A stretch of 64,000 nt of DNA from Bacillota bacterium (GCA_012799605.1 JAAZKX010000046.1:32908-96907); one strand, 5' to 3'. Positions 36,046 through 46,493 are shown, numbered from the stretch's first letter. Made by a program: numbers and translations. Notes: generated from the letters alone by a model not told the origin.

Positions 36046-36077
36046 TGGTTATTTTTCGCGGCCGCATAAGGGTTGAA

Positions 36078-36197
36078 ATGTTTAATCCCGGGCAGGAAAT
36101 AGATGTTGCCCCCCCGAAATTAGCTAGACGGGCAGGTAAAAAGGCGCTTAAGCAGGAAAACATTTGTAATTGGCTTCTTTTGGCTAAGCCATACTAG
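36078..36197 (+). CDS. Possible 39-residue ORF between PBP and murE
   Basis: ATG at 36078 after AAGGGTTG, open for 39 codons, with a basic middle and hydrophobic end (NWLLLAKPY). I do not recognise it. Could be chance; it is noted because it fills most of an otherwise gene-free interval in a dense operon. Confidence 0.2.
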   Translation: MFNPGQEIDVAPPKLARRAGKKALKQENICNWLLLAKPY

Positions 36198-36230
36198 AAA
36201 TAACAAATAACTACAAAGGGGGGCATTCTG

Positions 36231-37736
36231 TTGACAAAAACCTTATCAGAACTTTTAACTGAAACTGTGGTGCTAAATATCGATTGGAACGAGCTGCCGC
36301 CGGAAACAAAGATCAAGCAGGTAGCCTACGATTCACGGGCAGTAAAGCCGGGAGGTTTATTTGTTGCCATCCCGGGCTTTAGGTATGATGGTCATGAATT
36401 TATTCCGGACGCCATAGCCAATGGTGCGGCTGCTGTGGTGCTTGAGCAGCCGACAACAAGGCTGCCGGCTGGGGTAGCGAAGGTGATCGTGCCAGATAGC
36501 AGGGAGGCTTTGCCCGATATAGCGGCAAATTTTTATGATTACCCGTCCCGGAAACAAAAAGTAGTGGGGGTCACCGGTACGAATGGTAAGACGTCCACTA
36601 CTTTTTTGTGCGAAGCAATGTTCCAGCAGGCAGGGTATAAAACCGGGCTGATCGGCACTATAGAAAACCATATTGGAGACCGGATACTTCCCGTAGAGCG
36701 GACCACTCCGGAATCAGTTGATATAGAGTATTTGCTCGGAGAAATGGTAAAAGACGGTGCCACCCATGTAGTACTGGAAGTTTCATCCCATGCTCTCGAT
36801 CTGAAGCGGGTTAAAAACATCGACTTCGATGTGGCGGTATTTACTAATCTATCCCAGGATCATTTAGACTATCATAAAACTTTGGCCGACTACCGCTTAG
36901 CCAAAGCGCAATTATTCGCCCAGCTAAGCTCGAAAGGTCGCGGGAAAGGCGTGAAAACGGCCGTACTTAATGCCGACGATCCTAATAGCGCTGTTATGGA
37001 AAAAGCTACTGCAGCAGCTGTACTAACTTATGGAATAGAAAACAAAGCTGATATTACTGCCAGCCAGATCAAGATAGAAGCCCAAACCGCCTCTTTTCGG
37101 CTAACGACTCCAGCCGGTATCAGCCAAATCAGACTTAATACTACTGGTCTATTTAGCGTGTATAATGCCTTGGCAGCGTGCAGCGTTGGAATTAGTCAAG
37201 GGATTGGGCAGGATATAATCTCAGCAGCGTTGGAGAACATGTCCGGTGTTCCCGGCCGGTTTGAGCAAGTAAAATGCGGGCAAGACTTTTCTGTTATTGT
37301 GGACTATGCTCATACCCCGGATGGATTGGAAAACATTTTGAAAACTGCCCGTGAATTTGCTGCTGGCAGAGTTATTTTAGTTTTTGGCTGCGGTGGCGAC
37401 CGTGATCGAACCAAGCGTCCCCTCATGGGGCGGCTGGGGGCAAAATATGCCGATCTGGTCTATATAACGTCGGATAATCCGCGTAGCGAAGACCCCGAAG
37501 AAATTATTAACCACATCGAAGCCGGGGTAAAAGAGGTTGCGGATAAAGGATCCTATAACCGAATCATCGATCGTCGCCAGGCAATCTATGCTGCCTTGGC
37601 TGCAGCCCGGCCCCAAGATGTGGTGCTTATCGCCGGAAAAGGCCACGAAACTGATCAAATTTTGAACGAAAGAACCATACATTTCGATGACCGGGAAGTA
37701 GTGCGCGATTATTTTAAGGGGCTGAACAGCTCATGA
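36231..37736 (+). CDS. murE: UDP-MurNAc-tripeptide synthetase MurE (meso-DAP adding)
   Basis: A 501-residue Mur ligase. TTG start after AAAGGGGGG. GVTGTNGKTSTTFL is the ATP site, FTNLSQDHLDYHKT the Mur motif, and the substrate-recognition motif DNPRSEDP (DNPR) indicates meso-diaminopimelate, not lysine. The C-terminal domain includes VIVDYAHTPDGLEN. Overlaps murF by four bases. Confidence 0.96.
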   Translation: MTKTLSELLTETVVLNIDWNELPPETKIKQVAYDSRAVKPGGLFVAIPGFRYDGHEFIPDAIANGAAAVVLEQPTTRLPAGVAKVIVPDSREALPDIAANFYDYPSRKQKVVGVTGTNGKTSTTFLCEAMFQQAGYKTGLIGTIENHIGDRILPVERTTPESVDIEYLLGEMVKDGATHVVLEVSSHALDLKRVKNIDFDVAVFTNLSQDHLDYHKTLADYRLAKAQLFAQLSSKGRGKGVKTAVLNADDPNSAVMEKATAAAVLTYGIENKADITASQIKIEAQTASFRLTTPAGISQIRLNTTGLFSVYNALAACSVGISQGIGQDIISAALENMSGVPGRFEQVKCGQDFSVIVDYAHTPDGLENILKTAREFAAGRVILVFGCGGDRDRTKRPLMGRLGAKYADLVYITSDNPRSEDPEEIINHIEAGVKEVADKGSYNRIIDRRQAIYAALAAARPQDVVLIAGKGHETDQILNERTIHFDDREVVRDYFKGLNSS

Positions 37737-39124
37737 AACCAATAACAACGGCTGAGATTGCCAGCATCACCGGAGGAGACATTATTGCCGGCAGCGGCGA
37801 TACCCGGGTGCTGGGAATTAGTGTGGATTCGCGGGTGGTGAAAAAAAAGGACCTGTTTGTGGCCTTGCCAGGCGAGCGCACTTGTGGGCATAAATTTGTT
37901 CCGGAAGCTCTGGCTGCCGGAGCCTCAGCAGCCTTGGTTAGCCAGGCCATGGAACATTCTTGTTTGCCGGAAAAAACTATTATTTTGGTACCAGATACAG
38001 GCAAGGCATTGCTAAAACTAGGGGCCTGGTATCGTCGCCAATTTACTGTTCGCACAGTAGCTATTACCGGTAGTACAGGTAAAACCACGACTAAGGATAT
38101 TACAGCGCGGGTTTTAAATTGCCGCTGGCCTACTTTGAAAAACCCAGGAAACCTTAACACTGAAATAGGGCTGCCGCTAACGCTTTTTAAGTTGAAAAAA
38201 CAGCATAAAATAGCCGTATTGGAACTGGCAATGCGGGGGTTAGGGCAAATTCGCCAGCTGGCCCGGATAGCAAAGCCGGAAGTGGGTGTTATTACCAATG
38301 TGGGTGTAGCCCACATAGAGCTGCTTGGCTCCAGGGATAACATCGCCCGCGCTAAAGGAGAACTGTTAGAGTCGCTGCCGACCCATGGTATGGCAATTTT
38401 AAATGGCGATGATCCGCAGATCAGGCAGTTGTCTGCCCATAGTCGTAGCCCAGTATTATATTATGGTCTTGATGATAGCGCTGATATTTTTGCTTCGGCG
38501 ATAAAAACTTCAGAAACCAGGACTAGTTTTACTGTCAATGGTCTCTGTGGAAACGGGCGAATTCATTTACCATTGATAGGCCGTTTTAATGTTTACAATG
38601 CTTTAACCGCTATAGCAGTAGGGTATTATTTTGGCTTAGCGCTGGACGAGATGGCAGCAACATTGGAGAAGGTCGAATCGACTCCCATGCGCTTTAATAT
38701 ATGCCGGCGGGCCGATGATGCCCTGATTATCGATGATGCTTACAATGCCAATCCGGTTTCAGTAAGCAACGCTTTAACTGCCCTGGCTGACATAGCCCAG
38801 GGCCGGAGAACGATAGCCATTCTGGGCGATATGTTAGAATTAGGGGAGCTGGCGCCATCAGCTCATACTGAAATCGGTGAACTGGCGGCTAAGCTGGGCT
38901 TGGATTGTCTTATCGCAGCAGGAAAATGGGCGCCGTTTCTAGTCGAAGGTGCTGTTTCCGCTGGATTTTGCCCCGATAAAGTGTATTTATGTCCTGATAC
39001 AGCAGCCGCGGCGGATATCGCTGCTCGCCAAGTACGGCCCAAGAATGTGGTGTTGGTTAAGGCATCGCGCGGGATGCAGTTTGAACAGATAATTGCAATG
39101 TTAAAACAAGAAGGGTGCAGATAA
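37733..39124 (+). CDS. murF: UDP-MurNAc-pentapeptide synthetase MurF
   Basis: A 463-residue ligase adding D-Ala-D-Ala. ATG overlaps the murE stop (ATGA). Motifs: AITGSTGKTTTKDI, NLNTEIGLPLTLF, ELAMRGLGQI, ITNVGVAHIELLGS and DDAYNANPVS. Full family length. Confidence 0.96.
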   Translation: MKPITTAEIASITGGDIIAGSGDTRVLGISVDSRVVKKKDLFVALPGERTCGHKFVPEALAAGASAALVSQAMEHSCLPEKTIILVPDTGKALLKLGAWYRRQFTVRTVAITGSTGKTTTKDITARVLNCRWPTLKNPGNLNTEIGLPLTLFKLKKQHKIAVLELAMRGLGQIRQLARIAKPEVGVITNVGVAHIELLGSRDNIARAKGELLESLPTHGMAILNGDDPQIRQLSAHSRSPVLYYGLDDSADIFASAIKTSETRTSFTVNGLCGNGRIHLPLIGRFNVYNALTAIAVGYYFGLALDEMAATLEKVESTPMRFNICRRADDALIIDDAYNANPVSVSNALTALADIAQGRRTIAILGDMLELGELAPSAHTEIGELAAKLGLDCLIAAGKWAPFLVEGAVSAGFCPDKVYLCPDTAAAADIAARQVRPKNVVLVKASRGMQFEQIIAMLKQEGCR

Positions 39125-39127
39125 TTC

Positions 39128-40093
39128 ATGCTCAAGCGGATAATATTAGCAGTTGCGGCAGGACTTTGTACTGTCCTGGTCCTTACTCCTCCCTGGATTA
39201 AATATCTCAAACGATTAGACTATGGGCAAATTATTCGCAGCCAAGGCCCCAAAAGGCACCAAATAAAGTCGGGAACACCTACAATGGGTGGGGTTGTGAT
39301 AGTTATTGCAATTGTTGCGGCGGCGTTGCTAGTTGCCGATTGGACTTCAGAGGTGCTTTTATCCGTGGCCCTTACGGTGACATATGCACTGATCGGGTTG
39401 GAGGATGACTGGCGCAAGACGGTCAAGAAACGGTCTTTAGGGCTTAGGGCGCGTGAGAAACTTATATTTCAAATAATACCGGCGGCGATTATGGGCAGCT
39501 GGATATATTTGCAGGGAGGCTCGGGTACTGAGATTTACATCCCTGTTTACGGTGCTGTGCAATTAGGGTTATGGTATGTGGTTTTTGCAGTATTAATAGC
39601 AGTAAGTACCGCAAACGCCGTCAACCTGACTGACGGGCTGGATGGGTTAGCCGCAGGTACAGTATTTATTGCATTGCTCGCATTTACTGTAATCGCTTGG
39701 GAACAACAGTCTGTGTTAGCTATTTTCACTGCTGGAGCAGCAGGAGCTTGTCTTGGTTTTTTATGGTTTAATGGCTACCCGGCCCGAATCTTTATGGGGG
39801 ATACAGGTTCGCTCGCTCTAGGAGCGGTGCTCGCTACGGCTGCAATATTTACCAAAACAGAGCTGTTTTTGATTATTATCGGCGGGATATTTGTTCTTGA
39901 AGCACTATCGACCATAATACAGGTACTGTTTTTTCGCCTTACCGGTGGGAGAATCTTCCGGATGAGCCCACTTCACCATCACTTTGAACTATTGGGCTGG
40001 AGCGAACCGGTAGTGGTACGGCGGTTTTGGCTAGCCAGCACAGCAATGTCTGTTTTGGGCTTGACCATTTGGTACCATTTTGTGGTTTTGTAG
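39128..40093 (+). CDS. mraY: Phospho-MurNAc-pentapeptide transferase MraY
   Basis: A 321-residue polytopic enzyme forming lipid I on undecaprenyl phosphate. Signature stretches: KRHQIKSGTPTMGG, GLEDDWRK (DD motif), NAVNLTDGLDGLAAG, NGYPARIFMGDTGSLALGA and FRMSPLHHHFELLGWSE. ATG three bases after murF. Confidence 0.97.
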   Translation: MLKRIILAVAAGLCTVLVLTPPWIKYLKRLDYGQIIRSQGPKRHQIKSGTPTMGGVVIVIAIVAAALLVADWTSEVLLSVALTVTYALIGLEDDWRKTVKKRSLGLRAREKLIFQIIPAAIMGSWIYLQGGSGTEIYIPVYGAVQLGLWYVVFAVLIAVSTANAVNLTDGLDGLAAGTVFIALLAFTVIAWEQQSVLAIFTAGAAGACLGFLWFNGYPARIFMGDTGSLALGAVLATAAIFTKTELFLIIIGGIFVLEALSTIIQVLFFRLTGGRIFRMSPLHHHFELLGWSEPVVVRRFWLASTAMSVLGLTIWYHFVVL

Positions 40094-40113
40094 AGGGGGG
40101 AATCAGGAATCCT

Positions 40114-41505
40114 ATGGCTAATCGAGTCCAGCCTGCAGTTTTGGTTCTGGGGTTAGCCAAAAGCGGTTATGCTGCGGCTACTGCTTTACTAGCCCGGGGA
40201 GTGCAGGTTATAGTAACAGATTTACAAATTAGTCCACTTATGCGAGAACGCGCAAGAAAACTTACTGCTCTGGGTGCTAAAGTGGTCTTGGGGGAGCATC
40301 CATTTCATTTATTGGAGCAGGTGAACTATATCGTGACAAGCCCGGGGGTTCCCGATACAGCGCCTATCATCATGGAGGCCAAGCGGCGCCGCTACCCTAT
40401 TATTAGCGAACCTGAGTTGGCATACCGCCTTCATCGGGGCCTATATATAGCAATAACCGGGTCTAATGGCAAAACCACCACCGCTACTTGGGTTCAAGAA
40501 ATTTTATCGGCAGCTAAAATCCCCGCGGTACTGGCCGGAAATATTGGCCAGCCCCTTACCGCTGCGCTAGCTACTGTTAGCCCTTCGAGTTGGGTCGTGG
40601 CCGAGCTATCAAGTTTCCAGCTTCAATACACAGATGAATTCCATCCCCGTATAGGAGCAATCTTAAATCTGAGCGAGGATCACTTAGACCGCCATGGCAA
40701 TTTTGATGCTTATGTCGCAGCTAAAGCCAATATTTTTGCCCGCCAAAAGCAGCAAGATATTCTAGTTCTCAACGCTGACAATAAAACATGCCAGGATCTG
40801 GCTACAGCAGCTTCAGCACGAATTATGTTTTTTAGCCGAAAAAAGATACTTACTGCCGGCGCCTGGGTTGAAAATGGGCATATTATGTTAAAGTGGGGGA
40901 GCCCTTCGATTCCAATCTGTCCGGTGCACGAATTGGGCCTTCCGGGTGAACACAATTTGGAAAATGCTCTGGCGACAACTTGTTTAACTTGGGCGGCTGG
41001 AGCAAACAGTGCAGCCATCACCAATGGGCTTAAAACATTTTCTGGGTTGGAACACCGCTGCGAACAAGTTGCAGTAATAGACGGAGTTAATTACATAAAT
41101 GATTCAAAAGGCACCAACCCAAATGCTACTTTAAAAGCTATTTCCGCTTATGCTCCGCCTCTTATTTTAATTGCCGGTGGTAAAGACGAAGGTGCCTGCC
41201 TTGATGTTTTGCTACCTGTTATTAAAGAGCGTTGCCGCGCCGTTATTCTGCTGGGGGAAGTGGCCGGCAAGTTTCAACAAACTTTGGTCAAAGCGGGGTT
41301 TACTGACGTGTATCGAACAGAAACCTTGCCGGCTGCAGTACAGCTGGCACAGCAGCTTGCTCGCCCGGGAGAAACCGTATTGTTATCCCCGGCTTGCGCT
41401 AGTTTCGATATGTTTTCAAACTATGAACAGCGGGGGCAAGTTTTTAAACAAGCGGTAGCAGGATTAGGAGGTGCCGAAAGGTGGAAAGGCGGCCGGACTT
41501 TCTAA
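40114..41505 (+). CDS. murD: UDP-MurNAc-L-alanine:D-glutamate ligase MurD
   Basis: A 463-residue ligase. ATG 40114 gives MANRVQPAVLVLGLAKSG; the frame is open upstream to 40027 inside mraY but without conservation. Motifs: AITGSNGKTTTATWV, ELSSFQLQ, LNLSEDHLDRH and NDSKGTNPNATLKA. Overlaps ftsW by 25 bases. Confidence 0.95.
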   Translation: MANRVQPAVLVLGLAKSGYAAATALLARGVQVIVTDLQISPLMRERARKLTALGAKVVLGEHPFHLLEQVNYIVTSPGVPDTAPIIMEAKRRRYPIISEPELAYRLHRGLYIAITGSNGKTTTATWVQEILSAAKIPAVLAGNIGQPLTAALATVSPSSWVVAELSSFQLQYTDEFHPRIGAILNLSEDHLDRHGNFDAYVAAKANIFARQKQQDILVLNADNKTCQDLATAASARIMFFSRKKILTAGAWVENGHIMLKWGSPSIPICPVHELGLPGEHNLENALATTCLTWAAGANSAAITNGLKTFSGLEHRCEQVAVIDGVNYINDSKGTNPNATLKAISAYAPPLILIAGGKDEGACLDVLLPVIKERCRAVILLGEVAGKFQQTLVKAGFTDVYRTETLPAAVQLAQQLARPGETVLLSPACASFDMFSNYEQRGQVFKQAVAGLGGAERWKGGRTF

Positions 41506-42578
41506 TTTTTTTTGCTATTGTTACTTTGTTAGGCATCGGTATTGTTATGGTTTTCAGCGCCAGCAGCATATCGGCAACAATTGAGTTTGATGATAGTTCC
41601 TACTATTTGAAAAAACAGATTATCGCCGCGGCGATTGGTATTTTGGCCATGCTTTTATTTATGCAAATTGACTACCGGCGCCTAAAAAAGTGGGCTCCGG
41701 TAGCGCTGTTGATCGCCTTAGCACTGTTAGGGTTAGTGCTGGTGGAACAGGTTGGTGTTGAAGGTGGCGGCGCTACCCGGTGGTTGCACTTGGGGCCTTT
41801 TAATCTCCAGCCGTCAGAAGTGGCCAAAATCAGCACCGTATTGTTTATGGCGGCGGCATTGTCCAGCCGCAGGATAAAAATTACAGATTTTTTTCGCGGT
41901 TTGCTGCCTTTGGCTGCAATGCTCGGAATCCTTTTTCTGCTTATTTTAAAACAACCTGATCTGGGAACGGCTATTACCTTGGTGGCTACGACAGTGGTGA
42001 TGCTTTATGCATCTGGGGCCAAGGCCGCTCACTTATTAGGCTTGGCCGTTTGTTCATTGCCGGTACTTTGGTGGGCGGTTGTTGGGGAGAAATACCGCCT
42101 ACAACGATTTCTGGCCTTTTTGAACCCGGAAGCCGATCCACTGGACACAGGCTTTCATATCATTCAATCGCTGTATGCTATTGGATCCGGGGGGCTGCTC
42201 GGCGTTGGCCTGGGTCAGAGCCGACAAAAATTTCTCTATTTACCTGAGCGGCATACGGACTTTATCTTCGCTATTATTGGTGAGGAATTAGGTTTGCTTG
42301 GAACACTGTTTGTGTTGGGATTGTTTATGCTGTTTGCTTGGCGTGGCTGCCGGGCAGCGATGTTAGCCCCGGATCGTTTTGGTATTTTACTCGGCACCGG
42401 TATAGTGGCCATGGTAAGCATCCAGGCGCTGGTAAATATCGGCGTAGTGACAGGATCGATGCCCATTACCGGCATCCCGCTGCCCTTTATTAGTTACGGT
42501 GGCTCATCTTTGGTGTTTACGTTGGCTGCAGTTGGGATCCTGCTCAACATATCCCGCCATGGCACCGGTTCCAGCTAA
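41481..42578 (+). CDS. ftsW: SEDS-family peptidoglycan polymerase FtsW/SpoVE
   Basis: A 365-residue membrane protein with about ten helices. GTG start after AGGAGGTG inside the end of murD. SEDS features: LQPSEVAKI, KQPDLGTAITL, GGLLGVGLGQSRQKFLYLPERHTDFIFAIIGEELG and GIPLPFISYGGSS. It is the glycosyltransferase partner of the class B PBP upstream. FtsW or SpoVE cannot be separated by sequence alone. Confidence 0.94.
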   Translation: MERRPDFLIFFAIVTLLGIGIVMVFSASSISATIEFDDSSYYLKKQIIAAAIGILAMLLFMQIDYRRLKKWAPVALLIALALLGLVLVEQVGVEGGGATRWLHLGPFNLQPSEVAKISTVLFMAAALSSRRIKITDFFRGLLPLAAMLGILFLLILKQPDLGTAITLVATTVVMLYASGAKAAHLLGLAVCSLPVLWWAVVGEKYRLQRFLAFLNPEADPLDTGFHIIQSLYAIGSGGLLGVGLGQSRQKFLYLPERHTDFIFAIIGEELGLLGTLFVLGLFMLFAWRGCRAAMLAPDRFGILLGTGIVAMVSIQALVNIGVVTGSMPITGIPLPFISYGGSSLVFTLAAVGILLNISRHGTGSS

Positions 42579-42594
42579 AGAAGGAGTAAGACGT

Positions 42595-43701
42595 ATGAGA
42601 ATTTTATTCACCGGCGGCGGTACCGGAGGGCATATTTATCCCGCCTTGGCCATGGCCCAATTGATACAACAGCGCAAGCGAGACGCTGAAATAATATTTG
42701 TGGGCACCGATCGTGGCCTAGAAAGAGAGCTGGTACCTAAGGCTGGATTTAAGCTGAAGAAAGTAGCTGCAGCCGGATTGAAGCGGCGTCTGGTTAAGGC
42801 CAATTTAGGCGTTTTCGCAGCTAATGCCTACGGTTTTTTCCAAGCACTTAAGGTGGTGCACAAGTTTAAACCACATGTGGTTGTAGGCACAGGCGGGTAT
42901 GTGACTGTGCCGGTAATATTGGCGTCAGTCTGCCTACGCAAGCCAATCATATTACATGAACAAAATGTTTTGCCTGGTCTGGCCAATAAAATTTTAAGCC
43001 AGTTTGCTAACTGTGTGGCCTTGTCGTATGAACAAAGTGCAGCCCACTTCAAACGGGCCCGGCGTGTGGTCATAACCGGGAATCCTGTCCGGCCGGCGAT
43101 TTGGCAGCAAAGCCGGGAACAGGGGCGCCACAATTTGGATATTAAAGCCAATGCCCGTTTTGTATTGGTGTTCGGCGGCAGCCGGGGTGCCCGTCCCATC
43201 ACCGAAGCGGCTGTAGCAGCGGCAGAGCGCCTGCTGCTTGATCCGAGGCTAACCCTATTGATAGTGACAGGGAGAGCGGATTTTGTTACAATTGAGGAGA
43301 AAGTCCGCCATTTGGGTATACAAGCCTCCAGGGCGGGGAAAATGTTACTAAGGCCTTATATGTACAATATGGAAGATGCCTTGGCTGCGGCCGATATAGT
43401 GGTAACTCGAGCCGGAGCCACTACTTTAGCTGAGATTACCGCCCGCGGTCTGCCGGCGGTATTGATACCATCTCCTTATGTAACTGCCAATCACCAAGAG
43501 TATAATGCCCGTACGTTGGCTGATAGCGGAGCAGCGGTGATGATCAAGGAACAGGACTTGTCACCGCGGGTTCTGGCTGACACTATCCAGTCATTATTGG
43601 CAGATCCCCAGCGTTTGGTTCAGATGGGAGCTGCTGCTCGATCTCTAGGCCGACGTAACGCGGCTGAAATCCTGGTGCAAGAAATTCTCAAATTCACCTG
43701 A
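42595..43701 (+). CDS. murG: UDP-GlcNAc:lipid I N-acetylglucosaminyltransferase MurG
   Basis: A 368-residue GT28 enzyme making lipid II. ATG 42595 after AAGAAGGAG gives MRILFTGGGTGGHIYPALA. VVGTGGYVTVP, LHEQNVLPGLANK, VFGGSRGARP, VTRAGATTLAEIT and PSPYVTANHQEYNA are standard. Confidence 0.97.
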   Translation: MRILFTGGGTGGHIYPALAMAQLIQQRKRDAEIIFVGTDRGLERELVPKAGFKLKKVAAAGLKRRLVKANLGVFAANAYGFFQALKVVHKFKPHVVVGTGGYVTVPVILASVCLRKPIILHEQNVLPGLANKILSQFANCVALSYEQSAAHFKRARRVVITGNPVRPAIWQQSREQGRHNLDIKANARFVLVFGGSRGARPITEAAVAAAERLLLDPRLTLLIVTGRADFVTIEEKVRHLGIQASRAGKMLLRPYMYNMEDALAAADIVVTRAGATTLAEITARGLPAVLIPSPYVTANHQEYNARTLADSGAAVMIKEQDLSPRVLADTIQSLLADPQRLVQMGAAARSLGRRNAAEILVQEILKFT

Positions 43702-43804
43702 AGTAACACTTTCAAGCCGTGCCGCATAGATTACAATGCTGGTGCCCATTTAAAGTTGTCCGCTGCGCGGCTAGTTTGTCGAGAGTGGGAAGGAGAGAAC
43801 CTGA

Positions 43805-45199
43805 ATGCCGACTGATAGTCGCACTATACACTTTATTGGCATCGGCGGCGCCGGCATGAGTGCTATCGCCAAGGTGTTGCTGGAGGCAGGGAACACCATC
43901 ACCGGCTCAGATCTAAAGATTTCCGATGCTACCGAACGATTATCCTCCATGGGCGCTAATATTTTTTTAGGCCACCGGGAAGAAAACTTATTAAATCCCG
44001 ATGTTGTTGTAGTGTCATCAGCGATTCCAGCAAATAACATAGAGCTCCAGACTGCTAAACAACGGGGCATCAAGGTTATGCAGCGTGGCGAAATGTTAGC
44101 AGAGCTCATGAGCCAGCGAAAAGGAATCGCCATAGCCGGCGCTCATGGCAAAACTACTACAACGTCGATGGTTTCATTGACGTTAGAAAAAGCAGGGCTA
44201 GATCCCACAGTGCTTATCGGTGGTGAGCTAAACGATATTGGCGGCAATGCCAAGTTGGGCCGCGGCGAATTTTTGATAGCGGAAGCGGATGAAAGCGATG
44301 GTAGCTTTTTAAAATTAAAACCTCATATTGCGATAGTGACAAATGTCGAGGATGACCATTTGGATTATTATGGAAGCATGGACAATATCGTCGCCGCTTT
44401 TACAAACTTTGTGGAGCAGGTGCCGACAGATGGGGCGGCTATTGTTTGTGCCGACAACAGCAATGCAATGAAAATGATCGCGAAGGCCAACCCGAGCCGT
44501 TGGATAACCTACGGCATCAATCAGCCGGCTGATTATCAAGCCCGCCAAGTCAGTTTTGAGGCCTTTACTAGCACTTGTGAAGTGTGGAAACAAGACCGCT
44601 ACCTAGGATCGCTCGACTTGATTGTGCCGGGCAGGCACAGTATTTTAAATGCCTTAGCTACAGTCGCTTTAGCCCAGGAAGTTGGGGTAGAGTTTAATGT
44701 GGTTAAAGAAGCTTTGGCTACATTTAACGGAGTACTGCGGCGATTTCAACATTTAGGTACGGTAAACGGCATCCATGTAGTGGATGATTATGGGCATCAT
44801 CCTACAGAGATCCTGGCCACTTTAAGTGCTGCCAAGCAAGGGCGGTTTAAGCGTACTGTATGTGTCTTCCAACCTCATCGCTATAGCCGCACAAAATTTC
44901 TTTATCGTGAATTTGGTGCTGCTTTTCACCAAGCTGACAAGCTTATTGTCACCGATATTTATTCCGCCGGAGAAACACCCATTGCAGGAGTAACGGCAAA
45001 ATTAATAGTAGATGCTGTGTTGGCTGAAGGTGGTCCCGACACGATCCACATTCCTGATTTGAAAGATGTGGTTTCCTACTTGTTAAAGTTTACAAAACCC
45101 GGTGACCTGGTGCTCACCTTAGGCGCTGGTAATGTCTGGCAGGCAGGGGAAGAATTGATCCGGATGCTCTCACCGGCTAAACATATGGTCAAAACGTAG
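43805..45199 (+). CDS. murC: UDP-MurNAc:L-alanine ligase MurC
   Basis: A 464-residue ligase. ATG after GGAAGGAGAGAACCTGA. Motifs: FIGIGGAGMSAIAK, AGAHGKTTTTSMVS, NVEDDHLDYYGS, DYGHHPTEI and FQPHRYSRT. A 103-bp gap separates it from murG. murB, which commonly follows murC in Firmicutes clusters, is absent. Confidence 0.96.
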   Translation: MPTDSRTIHFIGIGGAGMSAIAKVLLEAGNTITGSDLKISDATERLSSMGANIFLGHREENLLNPDVVVVSSAIPANNIELQTAKQRGIKVMQRGEMLAELMSQRKGIAIAGAHGKTTTTSMVSLTLEKAGLDPTVLIGGELNDIGGNAKLGRGEFLIAEADESDGSFLKLKPHIAIVTNVEDDHLDYYGSMDNIVAAFTNFVEQVPTDGAAIVCADNSNAMKMIAKANPSRWITYGINQPADYQARQVSFEAFTSTCEVWKQDRYLGSLDLIVPGRHSILNALATVALAQEVGVEFNVVKEALATFNGVLRRFQHLGTVNGIHVVDDYGHHPTEILATLSAAKQGRFKRTVCVFQPHRYSRTKFLYREFGAAFHQADKLIVTDIYSAGETPIAGVTAKLIVDAVLAEGGPDTIHIPDLKDVVSYLLKFTKPGDLVLTLGAGNVWQAGEELIRMLSPAKHMVKT

Positions 45200-45239
45200 A
45201 ACCGGATAAGGGCAAAGGGGATAGAGGGGTGTTGCTGCA

Positions 45240-46493
45240 GTGGGTAAGTTTGTTATAACCGGCGGTAAGCCGCTGCAGGGGTCAGTACGTATTGCCGGAG
45301 CTAAGAATGCTACTTTGCCTATTATGGCAGCCACATTGCTTTGCCCCGGTAGCTGTGAACTCAAAAGGGTACCAAATTTGCGCGACGTTCATATGATGAA
45401 AGAAATTTTAACCTCGCTGGGAGCCAAAATAGAATCTGGCCCCCAGTGGTGTAAAATTGACGCTGCTAATGTGGTTTCCTATCAAGTGCCGGAACGGCTT
45501 ATGCGCGAAATGCGTTCATCGGTATTCCTCATTGGTGCTTTATTAGGACGGCTGGGAAGGGCGAAAGTATCATATCCTGGCGGTTGTGCTATCGGTCCGC
45601 GGCCGATCGATCTTCATTTGAAAGGCCTCGCTGCTTTAGGGGCTCGAATAGATGAACGCCATGGCTATATCATAGCTACTGCACAGACTTTACGGGGGGC
45701 TGATGTTCACCTCGACTTCCCCAGTGTAGGCGCTACCGAGAATATTATGCTAGCATCAGTGCGGGCGCAAGGAAAAACAGTTATTCGAAATGCAGCCAAA
45801 GAGCCCGAGGTGGTTGACCTCCAAAATTTTTTGACCAAAATGGGAGCCCAAATTCGTGGGGCCGGCACCGATACTATTCAAATAGAAGGGGTCAACAACC
45901 TCAAACCGGCAGCCCATTTTATAATTCCGGATCGTATTGAGGCTGGCACATTTATGGTAGCTGCCGCCATGACCGGAGGCAATGTTTTGCTCCAGGATGT
46001 GATCGATGAGCATACGGAACCTGTTGCAGCTAAACTGCGTGAAGCTGGTGCGGTCGTAGAAAATATGAACGGGCAAATCCGTGTCCGGGCTCAAGGGGGC
46101 CTCAATGCGGTAGACATCAAGACCCTTCCTTACCCAGGTTACCCTACCGATATGCAGCCGCAAACTATGGCTATGTTAAGCTGTGCTAAGGGTACAAGTG
46201 TTATAATTGAGACCATTTTTACCAATCGCTTCAAGCACGTAGATGAACTAAGACGTATGGGGGCCCAAATCGGCATTGAGGGCCGGGCAGCGGTAGTCCG
46301 TGGTGTTGAAAGATTGAGCGGCGCTGCTGTGGAAGCGTCGGATCTTCGGGCTGGAGTTGCTTTGGTATTGGCTGGATTAGTAGCGAAGGGTCAAACTGTG
46401 GTGGATTATATACACCATATTGACCGCGGTTATGATGGTCTTGAACAGAAACTGTCGGCCTTGGGGGCCCAAATAGAGCGTATACAAGATTGA
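45240..46493 (+). CDS. murA: UDP-GlcNAc 1-carboxyvinyltransferase MurA
   Basis: A 417-residue enolpyruvyl transferase. GTG start after AGAGGGG. AGAKNATLPIMAATLL holds the Lys-Asn pair; the PEP-binding Cys region is YPGGCAIGPRPIDLHLKGL, so the enzyme has the catalytic Cys targeted by fosfomycin. PGYPTDMQPQ and TIFTNRFKHVDEL are further family motifs. Confidence 0.96.
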   Translation: MGKFVITGGKPLQGSVRIAGAKNATLPIMAATLLCPGSCELKRVPNLRDVHMMKEILTSLGAKIESGPQWCKIDAANVVSYQVPERLMREMRSSVFLIGALLGRLGRAKVSYPGGCAIGPRPIDLHLKGLAALGARIDERHGYIIATAQTLRGADVHLDFPSVGATENIMLASVRAQGKTVIRNAAKEPEVVDLQNFLTKMGAQIRGAGTDTIQIEGVNNLKPAAHFIIPDRIEAGTFMVAAAMTGGNVLLQDVIDEHTEPVAAKLREAGAVVENMNGQIRVRAQGGLNAVDIKTLPYPGYPTDMQPQTMAMLSCAKGTSVIIETIFTNRFKHVDELRRMGAQIGIEGRAAVVRGVERLSGAAVEASDLRAGVALVLAGLVAKGQTVVDYIHHIDRGYDGLEQKLSALGAQIERIQD

